From Lentisphaera sp. (GTDB lineage Bacteria > Verrucomicrobiota > Lentisphaeria > Victivallales > GWF2-50-93): a stretch of 15,093 nucleotides of DNA. This document shows positions 1-5,801 of this stretch, piece after piece. The first letter of the stretch is position 1, and each line of letters opens with the position of its first letter. Position numbers and translations under genes: made by a program. The stretch covers positions 1 to 15,093 of the forward strand of contig DYMC01000041.1 of NCBI GenBank assembly GCA_020721745.1. The letters are read 5' to 3'. The notes beneath the pieces were generated by a model. It had not been told where the DNA came from, ran no database searches, and saw only the letters and a program-made list of their open reading frames with translations.

Positions 1-148
1 CCTGGTTGGATATCTCCGGTTCACCGCTGGTAATTTTTATCCCGTTGAGCGTCCTTCCGATCTTCAAACTCTTCATGAGCGCACCGGCAACCGCAAGCCC
101 GCCGTTCGATGTGAAAATCTCATCCGTCCTCTCCAGTATCAGCCTCAT
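1..148 (-). CDS. Transposase N-terminus, IS1380-like (runs off left edge)
   Basis: The first 49 codons of a leftward gene are present; the rest lies outside the window. The start at 148 is preceded by an AGGTG ribosome site five bases upstream. The peptide begins MRLILERTDEIFTSNGG, continues with LAVAGALMKSLKIG, and reaches a PEISNQ motif. The pattern of Asp-Glu, a Thr/Ser-x-Gly-Gly-Leu stretch, a helix with Leu-Lys-Ile, and then Pro-x-Ile-Ser-Asn matches my memory of the N-terminus of IS1380-family DDE transposases. The catalytic DDE residues would lie in the missing part, so activity cannot be judged. The AT-rich upstream region with a strong promoter and short repeats fits the end of an insertion sequence. 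The family assignment rests on recall of the N-terminal motif alone; another IS family is possible. Confidence 0.62.
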   Translation of the reverse strand, partial: MRLILERTDEIFTSNGGLAVAGALMKSLKIGRTLNGIKITSGEPEISNQ

Positions 149-164
149 TTTTCACCTATTGGGT

Positions 165-203
165 TAATTGTTGCATCTTGAAAATAATTCATGCAACTAA
201 TTA
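165..203. promoter_or_regulatory. Interrupted palindrome in transposase leader
   Basis: GTTGCAT (170-176) and ATGCAAC (191-197) form a perfect 7-bp inverted repeat with a 14-base loop. The arms extend outward through TAATT/AATTA with one unpaired base. The structure overlaps the predicted start of the transposase transcript and ends before its ribosome site. It could be an operator or an mRNA hairpin that damps transposase expression. The role is inference. Confidence 0.45.
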
Positions 204-228
204 TACCACAAATGTCTACATTGACGAT
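200..228 (-). promoter_or_regulatory. Extended -10 promoter for the transposase
   Basis: On the minus strand a perfect TATAAT box (205-200) is preceded by TG and one base, giving an extended -10 (TGGTATAAT). A weak -35 candidate, TCGTCA (227-222), lies 16 bases further upstream. The expected transcript would start near 193, about 45 bases before the transposase ATG at 148. Confidence 0.6.
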
Positions 229-355
229 TCCAGTATAAATTAATCTTTGCAATATATAGATTTGTAGTTATATTATTGCATTTATGAGGCATATTTCATT
301 TCATTGGTAGAGCTCCTGGTTGACAGATTGGCAGCAGCAAAACGCAATAATATAA

Positions 356-499
356 TCATAATAGCCTAATACACAATGAATAAATTATACTGGCACCGAT
401 ACCCGAATTATACTGGCACCGATACCCGGGCATTTTCATTTTTTCAAATTTGATCACGGGCGGACTCCTGTTTTGCACGCCGAGCTTCTGATATGTCAT
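356..499 (-). pseudogene. Possible gene start interrupted by mobile-element sequence
   Basis: An ATG at 499-497 has a good ribosome site (AAAGGAGA, ending about 6 bases upstream). It opens a leftward frame beginning MTYQKLGVQNRSPPVIKF. After about 24 codons the frame runs into the 23-bp tandem repeat and then stops at 356 in AT-rich non-coding sequence. A strong start signal feeding into a repeat is what an insertion into a gene would leave. The product is not recognised. It could instead be a short authentic peptide of 47 residues, or chance. Confidence 0.33.
383..428. repeat. Exact 23-bp tandem duplication
   Basis: A 23-bp unit beginning AATTATACTGGCACCGAT and ending ACCCG occurs twice back to back (383-405 and 406-428) without mismatch. 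It lies about 235-280 bases upstream of the transposase start, in the same intergenic stretch, and directly abuts the reading frame that starts at 499. It may be the terminal region of the insertion sequence, since duplicated ends occur in some IS families, or a short tandem array. I cannot tell which without the other end of the element. Confidence 0.75.
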
Positions 500-608
500 C
501 GAAGTCTCCTTTTCCGCAAAAGATGCGTCGCCGGCGCAGGATTTCAAGGGCAAAAGAAAAAATTATTTAATTTTTAGGCACTACAAATCGCTTTCGGGAG
601 GACGTTTT

Positions 609-686
609 GTTGATTATCAACGACTTGAAACTTGAAAAACGAAGAAATTTGGGTTAAAGCCCGTTTTTCCTGCGAAAAACGGGCTA
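609..686. repeat. 76-bp dispersed hairpin repeat, copy A
   Basis: Bases 611-686 match 14992-15067 at 68 of 76 positions in the same orientation, without gaps. The 3' part is a strong hairpin: AGCCCGTTTTTC, a CTGC loop, GAAAAACGGGCT (658-685). The 5' part begins with a short palindrome GTTGAT-T-ATCAAC (609-621). Both copies lie just beyond the 3' ends of operons. A dispersed REP-like element or a bidirectional transcription terminator would both fit. Confidence 0.85.
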
Positions 687-764
687 ACGGGAAACATTTT
701 TGTCCACGGATTTCACTAATTGATGCGGATGAGACAAATTCGCCGCTGTCGGCTTTGCCGACGA

Positions 765-813
765 CAAGTACTTTGCGCCGTCCCCAAGTACTTTGCGCCG
801 TCCCGGCGCAAAG
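765..813. repeat. 20-bp exact tandem repeat leading into a 9-bp hairpin
   Basis: The unit CAAGTACTTTGCGCCGTCCC occurs twice in exact tandem (765-784 and 785-804). The second unit then forms a perfect hairpin with the following bases: CTTTGCGCC (791-799), loop GTCCC, GGCGCAAAG (805-813). The first unit has no such partner. This looks like duplication of one arm of a structured element. Confidence 0.85.
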
Positions 814-869
814 ATGTTTGCGCGGGGCCCCGTCTCCGCCTGCGGCTACGCCGCCGCATGCCACGCAAA

Positions 870-1781
870 TTACTCGATCGCCTTTGCGATGAAATCAATG
901 TCCCTGCGGCTGACATCGTTTATTTCGAGGATGAAATTCGTGGCAGAGTGCTTATGGCAGAGCTTTATCAATGCGGGTAGATTCATCTGGTTTTCGGTGT
1001 TGAGCGGCAAATGGCCGTCGGCCCATTTTTCCTTCGGGATTTCTGGGGTGAATTTCGATGCGTGCAGATGGACCATTTCAACCAATCCGCTTTTCAGGAA
1101 TTTTTCCGCCTCGACATGGAAGTCCCTGTCGAATATGAATGAAGACGCCCAGAGATGGGAGCTGTCCAGGCAGATTGGATTTCCCATCCATGCGAGATGC
1201 TCGGCGAATATCGAGCCTGCTCCGTAGCAGGGAAAGTCGTTCTCGACGAGGAATTTCAAGCCGGGGAAGCCAGACCGGATGTTGACAAGCCGTTCCCCCA
1301 CTCTTTTATTTCTCGTCCGGTATTCATCGCTGGAGAAGAAGTCGGAGCAGATGGCCGAGCCGGGGCCTATGCACAACTCCGGCCTCTTCGTCGCGGCGAA
1401 TGACTCCTCGTAGCCGCGTCCTCTTCCGAAGGCCGGAATGGGGTTGTCCGTCATGTTGAACCCATGGAAGACTGCCTTCTTGACGGAGAATCTCCTCATC
1501 AGGGATGCCGTTCTTGAGATTGACTCCATTGCCGGAGCTGGATTTTCAGCGGCGAGATTGATCTGCCAGTCGGACAGGACCGGGGCATGGAAGCTGAGCT
1601 GTATTCCGAGGCTGGAAAGCTTCCCGAGGTTCTCCTCCGAATCGCTGTTGTGGATTTGTATTCCGAAGGAGAATCCATGCTCGTGGCAGGCATCGAGCCC
1701 CTCCTGGAGCCGCCCGCGCCAATCCTCTCCGGCAAGCGCCAGGGAGGTATATTCTATCTTCACCTGTTTATGTCCAGCCAT
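870..1781 (-). CDS. Xylose isomerase-like TIM-barrel protein (sugar isomerase/epimerase family)
   Basis: A 303-residue protein of the AP endonuclease 2/xylose isomerase-like TIM-barrel superfamily, whose members act on sugars, inositols or DNA with bound divalent metal. Barrel-strand motifs follow in the expected order: SFHAPV (63-68), AVFHGF (103-108), LVEND (178-182), CLDSSHLW (204-211), VHLHAS (237-242), DGH (255-257) and ILEIND (284-289). Glu180, Asp206, His209, His240, Asp255, His257 and Glu286 are plausible metal ligands and look intact, so the protein is probably active. The true substrate cannot be read from sequence. It is the last gene of the leftward cluster. Its ATG start overlaps the upstream acyltransferase by 22 bases. 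A GTG at 1763 would give the common 4-base GTGA overlap instead, and would lose only six residues. Confidence 0.75.
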   Translation of the reverse strand: MAGHKQVKIEYTSLALAGEDWRGRLQEGLDACHEHGFSFGIQIHNSDSEENLGKLSSLGIQLSFHAPVLSDWQINLAAENPAPAMESISRTASLMRRFSVKKAVFHGFNMTDNPIPAFGRGRGYEESFAATKRPELCIGPGSAICSDFFSSDEYRTRNKRVGERLVNIRSGFPGLKFLVENDFPCYGAGSIFAEHLAWMGNPICLDSSHLWASSFIFDRDFHVEAEKFLKSGLVEMVHLHASKFTPEIPKEKWADGHLPLNTENQMNLPALIKLCHKHSATNFILEINDVSRRDIDFIAKAIE

Positions 1782-2689
1782 CTTCTATGCGCCCACAGCC
1801 ATTGTTCGGGATAAGACCTTATGACCTTTTCCGTCTCGTCATTGATTCTCTGCATGATTTTCAAGAGATCCTCCTCCTGATTCCCGCCGGGGGAGAAACT
1901 TATCGGCTCGGAGATTATGAATTCAAATTTGAAGTCGTCGGATACGCGTCTTGGCATCATGAGCAGGATGGGGACCCCCGTTTTGAGATGGAGAAGGGCC
2001 GGAGCCTTGTGCGTGCGGGCCGGGTGCCCGAAGAAGGAAGTGAGCACCCCCTCTTTCGCGTTCGCGTGCTGGTCTACGAGAAACGCCACCGAATGCGAGT
2101 TCTTCATCTGGAGGAGCAGAGGTTTGAGGGCACCGCGCTTGTCGCATACCGTGTGCATTCCCCCGACCCTGCTTCCGAGTATGTATTCGCCTATCCTTGG
2201 GTTGTCGAAGGGGCGCATCACGCTGAGCAGCGGCACGCCCGAAAGCATCGTATATGCCTGGCCGGCCATCTCCCAGTTCCCGAAATGCGCGCATATCAGA
2301 ATGCAGTTGCGCGACTTCCCCGGGTTGAAGAAGAGCCTCTTCGACTCCTCCGGGCCGTTGATAGTCACAAAGCCGGACAGATTCTCTTTCTTGAGATATC
2401 TTGGAGAGACCACTATCTCGACCAGCAGCTTGGCAAAGTGGATGAAGTTCCTCCTGCCTATCCCGATCGCCCCCCCTCGGTCCTTCGCCACCCCCGCATG
2501 CATGAGATGCTGTATCACCCTCTCCTTCTGCTTGCGGTTGAAGCGGAAAATCAGCCTGCCGCAAATGTCGGCTATCCTGTAGGCGGCACGGAGGGGAGGA
2601 ATTCCAGCAAGCGCGGCGGCAAACAGGAACAACCGGTATTCGAGCCCCATCTGAAGCGGACCGTGTCTGGCATTTATCTTTACCGGCAT
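1760..2689 (-). CDS. Lipid A biosynthesis acyltransferase (LpxL/HtrB family)
   Basis: An inner-membrane acyltransferase of the LpxL/LpxM family, which adds secondary acyl chains to lipid A. The start at 2689 is an ATG with GGGAAG seven bases upstream and gives 309 residues, the usual family length. An in-frame TTG at 2764 would add 25 unlikely residues. The catalytic HX4(D/E) motif is HFGNWE (His135, Glu140). Further conserved stretches are MRPFDNP (about 158-164), FLVDQHANAKEG (about 203-214) and the C-terminal PEQWLWAHRRW (about 294-304), which is typical of the family. An N-terminal hydrophobic stretch (about residues 16-35) would anchor it. It follows rodA after 104 bases and overlaps the next gene. 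The family assignment is firm; which acyl chain or position it uses is unknown. Confidence 0.88.
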   Translation of the reverse strand: MPVKINARHGPLQMGLEYRLFLFAAALAGIPPLRAAYRIADICGRLIFRFNRKQKERVIQHLMHAGVAKDRGGAIGIGRRNFIHFAKLLVEIVVSPRYLKKENLSGFVTINGPEESKRLFFNPGKSRNCILICAHFGNWEMAGQAYTMLSGVPLLSVMRPFDNPRIGEYILGSRVGGMHTVCDKRGALKPLLLQMKNSHSVAFLVDQHANAKEGVLTSFFGHPARTHKAPALLHLKTGVPILLMMPRRVSDDFKFEFIISEPISFSPGGNQEEDLLKIMQRINDETEKVIRSYPEQWLWAHRRWLDINR

Positions 2690-2793
2690 ATCGTCTTCCC
2701 AATATTGTAGTGAAGGAGTTGGGTGGAACAGGGAAGATAGCCCCGCCGGGAGCTTATTCAACAATGCCTGCCAACAAATACGCGTCCTTGTCC

Positions 2794-3918
2794 CTAGTTT
2801 CTCCTATAGAAGCTGGCGTTTGCCATGCCAAGGAGGACGAGTGTGTTTATTGTGAATGTCCCTCCGTAGCTTATCAGCGGGAGAGGCAGGCCTGTGATCG
2901 GCAGGAGGCGGACAGTCATGGCGATGTTGATGAAGCTGTGGCAGAATATCATTGCGGCGACACCTGCCGCGAGGTATCTGCCGAAGGGATCGGCAAGGGT
3001 TGCGGTCCTCAGCAGGGAGAACGAGAGCAGGATGTATGCCGCGATTATCGCGCTTGCGCCGACGAAACCTGTCTCCTCGCCTATCACGGAGAATATGAAG
3101 TCGGTGTTCGAGACCGTCTGTGGCAGGAAGCCGAGCGCGTGCTGGGTTCCCTGCATGAAGCCCTTGCCATGGAGGCCTCCGCTGCCGACAGCCAGTTCGG
3201 CCTGGAGGCTGTTCCACCCCCTGTTGCGCGGATCCCTTTCCGGGTCGAGGAAGACCCTGATCCTCTCCTTCTGATACTCCTTCAGGAGGGGATATCCTGC
3301 GGGGATCATTATGCAGATGGCGGCTATCGCCGCGAGTATCCACTTCCAGCTCAGCCCCGCTACGAAGATCATGAAGAAGGTCACAGGGATCAGGACGATG
3401 GCCGTGCCGAGGTCGGGTTCGATGCATATGAGCAGGAAGGAAATCCCCGCGAGAGCGACCACGCACGCGAGATTCCGCAGCTTGTTGACATCAAATTCCC
3501 TGAGGCTGAGCAGCCACGCGAGCATGACCACCACTCCGGTTTTCCCGAACTCGGATGGTTGGAATCTGAAGCCGGCGACATTGATCCAGCTTCTCGCCGC
3601 GTTCACCTCCCTGCCCTGCACCAGGACGGCCACGAGAAGAAACAGCGAGGCGAGATAGATGAGCGGGGCGATTATCCTGGTCTGCTTTGGCGGGAAGGCG
3701 AAGGAGAAGAACGCCCATCCGGCGAAGCCGACGCACAGCCAGAGAAGCTGTCTCCACCAGTAGTCCTGTATCCGGCCTCCGATCTGCTGTCCGATCCCGT
3801 ATATGAAGAGCAGTCCGCAGGACGAGAGGAAGACAATGGTGGCGAATTGCACGAAGTCGAAGCGCCTCGCGAAGTCTGCAAGCGGAGAAGGTATTTTTTT
3901 TTCGAAGGAATTGTCCAT
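2794..3918 (-). CDS. rodA: Rod-shape SEDS glycosyltransferase RodA
   Basis: A 374-residue polytopic SEDS protein. RodA polymerises lipid II into glycan strands during cell elongation, working with a class B penicillin-binding protein. Family motifs are SWINVAGFRFQPSEFGK (110-126), EPDLGTA (167-173), the loop from YQKERI through DPERDPRNRGWN (215-236), AVGSGGLHGKG (243-253), FLPQTVSNTDFIFSVIGEE (264-282) and MTVRLLPITGLPLPLISYGG (334-353). Asp273 in TDFIF corresponds to the catalytic aspartate of E. coli RodA. The DPERDPRN loop and GLPLPLISYGG ending favour RodA over FtsW. The start at 3918 has AAAGGA just upstream. Codons 6-9 contain nine consecutive adenines, a possible slippage site. No mreBCD or PBP2 gene is in the window; the neighbours are lipid A and ribosome/NAD genes. 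Confidence 0.93.
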   Translation of the reverse strand: MDNSFEKKIPSPLADFARRFDFVQFATIVFLSSCGLLFIYGIGQQIGGRIQDYWWRQLLWLCVGFAGWAFFSFAFPPKQTRIIAPLIYLASLFLLVAVLVQGREVNAARSWINVAGFRFQPSEFGKTGVVVMLAWLLSLREFDVNKLRNLACVVALAGISFLLICIEPDLGTAIVLIPVTFFMIFVAGLSWKWILAAIAAICIMIPAGYPLLKEYQKERIRVFLDPERDPRNRGWNSLQAELAVGSGGLHGKGFMQGTQHALGFLPQTVSNTDFIFSVIGEETGFVGASAIIAAYILLSFSLLRTATLADPFGRYLAAGVAAMIFCHSFINIAMTVRLLPITGLPLPLISYGGTFTINTLVLLGMANASFYRRN

Positions 3919-3945
3919 CAGTCCTTTCGGCTTTGACGTTCAACT

Positions 3946-3967
3946 GAGGCAATTTCAAAACTGCCTC
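3946..3967. repeat. Short hairpin related to the MITE-like terminal repeat
   Basis: GAGGCA (3946-3951) and TGCCTC (3962-3967) form a 6-bp stem around a 10-base loop. Its first 20 bases match the 20-bp terminal inverted repeat at 4974-4993 at 17 positions. It lies in the 54-bp gap between the acidic unknown gene and rodA. It is probably a solo or degraded end of the same repeat family. Confidence 0.6.
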
Positions 3968-3972
3968 GTGCT

Positions 3973-4572
3973 TCAGGGCCGGCTTCCCTGTTTTCTGTTT
4001 CTCCTGAGTTCGAATATCCTGTCGGAGACCATTTCTGATATTTCAGCGAGCGCCAAAATCTGCTCCTCGACGATGCGTCTGAATTCGGGTCTGGCCCTCA
4101 TTATCCGCATCATGACCGCCTCCGCGTCGCTCAGATCCCCTCTCAGCCGCTTGCAATGCGCGATGGCGAAATCGGGGTTCTCCTCTCCGAAGTTCACAGC
4201 TGACATCAGGTGTCCGGAGGCCATGGCGAGCAGGGTCGTCGCCTTGAATCCCATGCGTTTTTCCGGCCCCGACAGAGCTGCGTTTTGGACGAGCATCCAG
4301 GCTCTCGACAGACGCAGCAGCTTCTTCATGATTTCGGCCCCTTTTCTTTCCCTCCAGTCCGGGGTGTTCTCGCCGGAATCGTCTTCGTCGTCCTCGTCCT
4401 GCTCCGGCAGAGAGGGGTTTTCCGGCGGGATGTCCTCGCCGATGGTGATCTCGTCCTCTCCCGGCACATGAATGAACCTCGGGAGTTCTTCCATGTACTT
4501 GCGAATCCTGGCGTCGTCCTCCCTGAATATCTCCTCCCACTCGAATTCGCTGGCTGTGCCGTGGTTCTTCAC
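3973..4572 (-). CDS. Uncharacterised acidic protein
   Basis: I do not recognise this 199-residue protein. The first 75 residues are strongly acidic and probably flexible, with a run of Asp/Glu at 58-65 (QDEDDEDDSG). The rest (about 78-195) looks helical and more basic, with an Ala/Met-rich centre (ATTLLAMASGHLMSAVNFGE, 111-130) and a basic tail (ELRRNRKQGSRP). There is no signal peptide or membrane segment. It starts with GTG, overlapping the rsfS stop as GTGA, which strongly implies translational coupling to rsfS. The coupling suggests a cytoplasmic role, perhaps at the ribosome or in a two-part charge-based interaction, but that is inference from position only. Base composition resembles its neighbours, so it is a resident gene rather than an insertion. 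Confidence 0.8.
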   Translation of the reverse strand: MKNHGTASEFEWEEIFREDDARIRKYMEELPRFIHVPGEDEITIGEDIPPENPSLPEQDEDDEDDSGENTPDWRERKGAEIMKKLLRLSRAWMLVQNAALSGPEKRMGFKATTLLAMASGHLMSAVNFGEENPDFAIAHCKRLRGDLSDAEAVMMRIMRARPEFRRIVEEQILALAEISEMVSDRIFELRRNRKQGSRP

Positions 4573-4949
4573 CTTGTCTTTCTTCCTTTTCTTGTCTTTT
4601 CCACTCTCGGGGCGTCGTTCCAGAGCCCTTCGATGTCGTACTTCTCCCTTGCCGGTTTGGAGAACACGTGCATTATCACAGGGCCGAAGTCAAGCACCAT
4701 CCATCCGCTCTCCGGGCTTCCGGTCGCCATCAGAGGCCTGCGCCCCAGCTCCTCCCTGGCCTTTTGTGCGACGTTCTCGCTTATGGCCCTCAGGTGCGGA
4801 GTCGAGTTGCCTGCGCACACGACGAAATAGTCCGCCACGGTGGTGAGCTCCCCCACCTGCATGACTGTGATGTCCTCGGCCTTCATCCCGTCCGCCGTCC
4901 TGGCGCAGAATTCAGCCAGCCTCTTCGCATCCGATCCCCTCTTCGCCAT
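4569..4949 (-). CDS. rsfS: Ribosomal silencing factor RsfS
   Basis: A 126-residue protein of the RsfS/Iojap family. RsfS binds ribosomal protein uL14 on the large subunit and blocks subunit joining when nutrients are short. The family core is visible: ADYFVVCAGNS (39-49), then SGWMVLDFGPVIMHVF (81-96) and YDIEGLW (104-110). The C-terminus is a short basic tail (RVEKTRKGRKTR). The start at 4949 has AGAGG upstream. It lies downstream of nadD, a very common partnership in bacteria, but here 130 bases and a palindromic element separate the two. It overlaps the next gene by 4 bases. Confidence 0.93.
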   Translation of the reverse strand: MAKRGSDAKRLAEFCARTADGMKAEDITVMQVGELTTVADYFVVCAGNSTPHLRAISENVAQKAREELGRRPLMATGSPESGWMVLDFGPVIMHVFSKPAREKYDIEGLWNDAPRVEKTRKGRKTR

Positions 4950-4968
4950 TCATCCTCTCCGTTTTTTT

Positions 4969-5091
4969 GATTTGAGGTAATTGCAAAATTGCCGACGGAA
5001 CGCCCCGAGGCGCTTACGCGCTCGGGGCTTAAGAGCCAGCCATAAGGCTGGCGTTCCCCCTGAAAGGGCAATTTTGCAATTACCTCGATTT
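4969..5091. mobile_element. MITE-like palindromic element with 5-bp target duplication
   Basis: The ends GAGGTAATTGCAAAATTGCC (4974-4993) and its exact reverse complement (5067-5086) form 20-bp perfect terminal inverted repeats of a 113-bp element. It is bounded on both sides by GATTT (4969-4973 and 5087-5091), which looks like a target-site duplication. Inside are a second inverted pair, GGAACGCC (4997-5004) with GGCGTTCC (5050-5057), and two hairpins: GCCCCGAG/CTCGGGGC (5002-5009 with 5021-5028, extended by CGC/GCG) and GCCAGCC/GGCTGGC (5035-5041 with 5046-5052). The whole could fold as a branched cruciform. It has no coding capacity and contains the nadD stop codon. Confidence 0.75.
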
Positions 5092-5691
5092 GTAGAGCTT
5101 CCTAACGACTATGAAGTCGCGGACCGCGTCCGGCAGCCCGTCGAAGTTCCCGCATGCACTGATATTATACCGTATTTGCGACGATGCAAGGGGGGAAAGG
5201 CCCCCGGACGGCATTATTCCACCGGCAAGCCGCCGGGCGATTTCCGGCGGCCAATGCGTCTCGAGATCCAGGACGCAAGCCTCGTATCCGGGCCTGGGGT
5301 AGGACAGGATTTCCCACTTGCGGACGATGTCCGCGGCCCTGAACCAGCTGTGGAGGTTGAGGAGACTGTCCAAACCGATGAGAAGCAGAAGATCGTCGTC
5401 CGGATTTTCCGCCTCCAGCGCCTCCATTGTGTCGAATGTGAAGGACGGATTCCTCCTCATCCTGCGCTCGATGTCGGATACGGAGAGAAACCGCGAGTCG
5501 CCGGCGGCGGCGCGGAGCATGCCCAGCCGATCGGCGAAAGACGCCACTGGCTTCTCTCTCTTGTGGGGAGGATGCCAAGCCGGGACAAAGACAAGATGCC
5601 CGGCCAAGTTCCGCCCAAGCACGGCCCGGGCCAGCATCATGTGGCCTTCGTGCGGAGGATCAAAGCTGCCTCCGAATATCGCCTTTCTCAT
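5080..5691 (-). CDS. nadD: Nicotinate-nucleotide adenylyltransferase NadD
   Basis: A 203-residue enzyme that joins nicotinate mononucleotide and ATP to give deamido-NAD, a step of NAD synthesis in the cytoplasm. The nucleotidyltransferase signature is at the N-terminus: GGSFDPPHEGHM (7-18) with the HxGH pair His14 and His17. Then come PAWHPPHK (37-44), IGLDSLLNLHSWF (105-117) and ASSQIRYNI (169-177), the family's ISSTxIR motif. The C-terminus VVRKLYKSR is also typical. Length is normal. The start at 5691 has GGGAG seven bases upstream. Its stop codon TAA lies within the right terminal repeat of the adjacent MITE-like element, so the original 3' end may have been replaced on insertion. It is divergent from the MFS gene. 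Confidence 0.93.
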   Translation of the reverse strand: MRKAIFGGSFDPPHEGHMMLARAVLGRNLAGHLVFVPAWHPPHKREKPVASFADRLGMLRAAAGDSRFLSVSDIERRMRRNPSFTFDTMEALEAENPDDDLLLLIGLDSLLNLHSWFRAADIVRKWEILSYPRPGYEACVLDLETHWPPEIARRLAGGIMPSGGLSPLASSQIRYNISACGNFDGLPDAVRDFIVVRKLYKSR

Positions 5692-5762
5692 GCTGTTCTC
5701 CCTGGTCCCTCGTAAATATTCACTAAACTCCCACGATTCATCCGTTTTGTCCTGAATATACT

Positions 5763-5788
5763 TTGTCTTTGCGAATTTCGCATATAGA
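5763..5788 (+). promoter_or_regulatory. Possible promoter with embedded operator-like palindrome
   Basis: In the 110-bp gap between divergent nadD and the MFS gene, TGCGAA-T-TTCGCA (5770-5782) is a perfect 13-base palindrome. It lies between a TTGTCT (5763-5768) and a TATAGA (5783-5788), which are only 14 bases apart. The placement suits a repressor, or an activator that compensates for a short spacer. The promoter match itself is weak. Confidence 0.35.
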
Positions 5789-5801
5789 TTGACGTTTTTT
5801 T

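Larger units (their letters stand above)
500..869. other. Gene-free, repeat-rich spacer
   Basis: No convincing coding frame is seen here; the open frames overlap one another and contain the repeats. The spacer holds one copy of the 76-bp hairpin repeat (611-686), a GTCGGC/GCCGAC hairpin with a TTT loop (748-762), the 20-bp tandem repeat with hairpin (765-813), and a GGGGCCCC palindrome. The string CCACGGATTTCACTAATTG near 703-721 resembles a degenerate non-coding string I recall from many bacterial genomes; this is recall only. The spacer lies just beyond the stop codon of the leftward TIM-barrel gene, so it is the 3' flank of that operon. Confidence 0.6.

Noticed and set aside
609..813. CRISPR-like array
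   Set aside because: Repeats are only two-fold, adjacent without spacers, and no cas gene is present.
720..1227. Overlapping open frames in the repeat-rich spacer
   Set aside because: They run through tandem repeats or the TIM-barrel gene, contradict one another and show no family motif.
1787..2710. Long rightward open frame opposite the acyltransferase gene
   Set aside because: It is the antisense shadow of a gene with clear LpxL motifs and has no recognisable domain or ribosome site.
2690..2764. Longer acyltransferase start at TTG 2764
   Set aside because: It adds 25 residues unlike the family N-terminus and has a poorer ribosome site than ATG 2689.
2710..3936. 408-codon rightward open frame opposite rodA
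   Set aside because: Its charged, low-hydrophobicity composition is what the complement of a GC-rich membrane-protein gene gives; the rodA motifs on the other strand are unmistakable.
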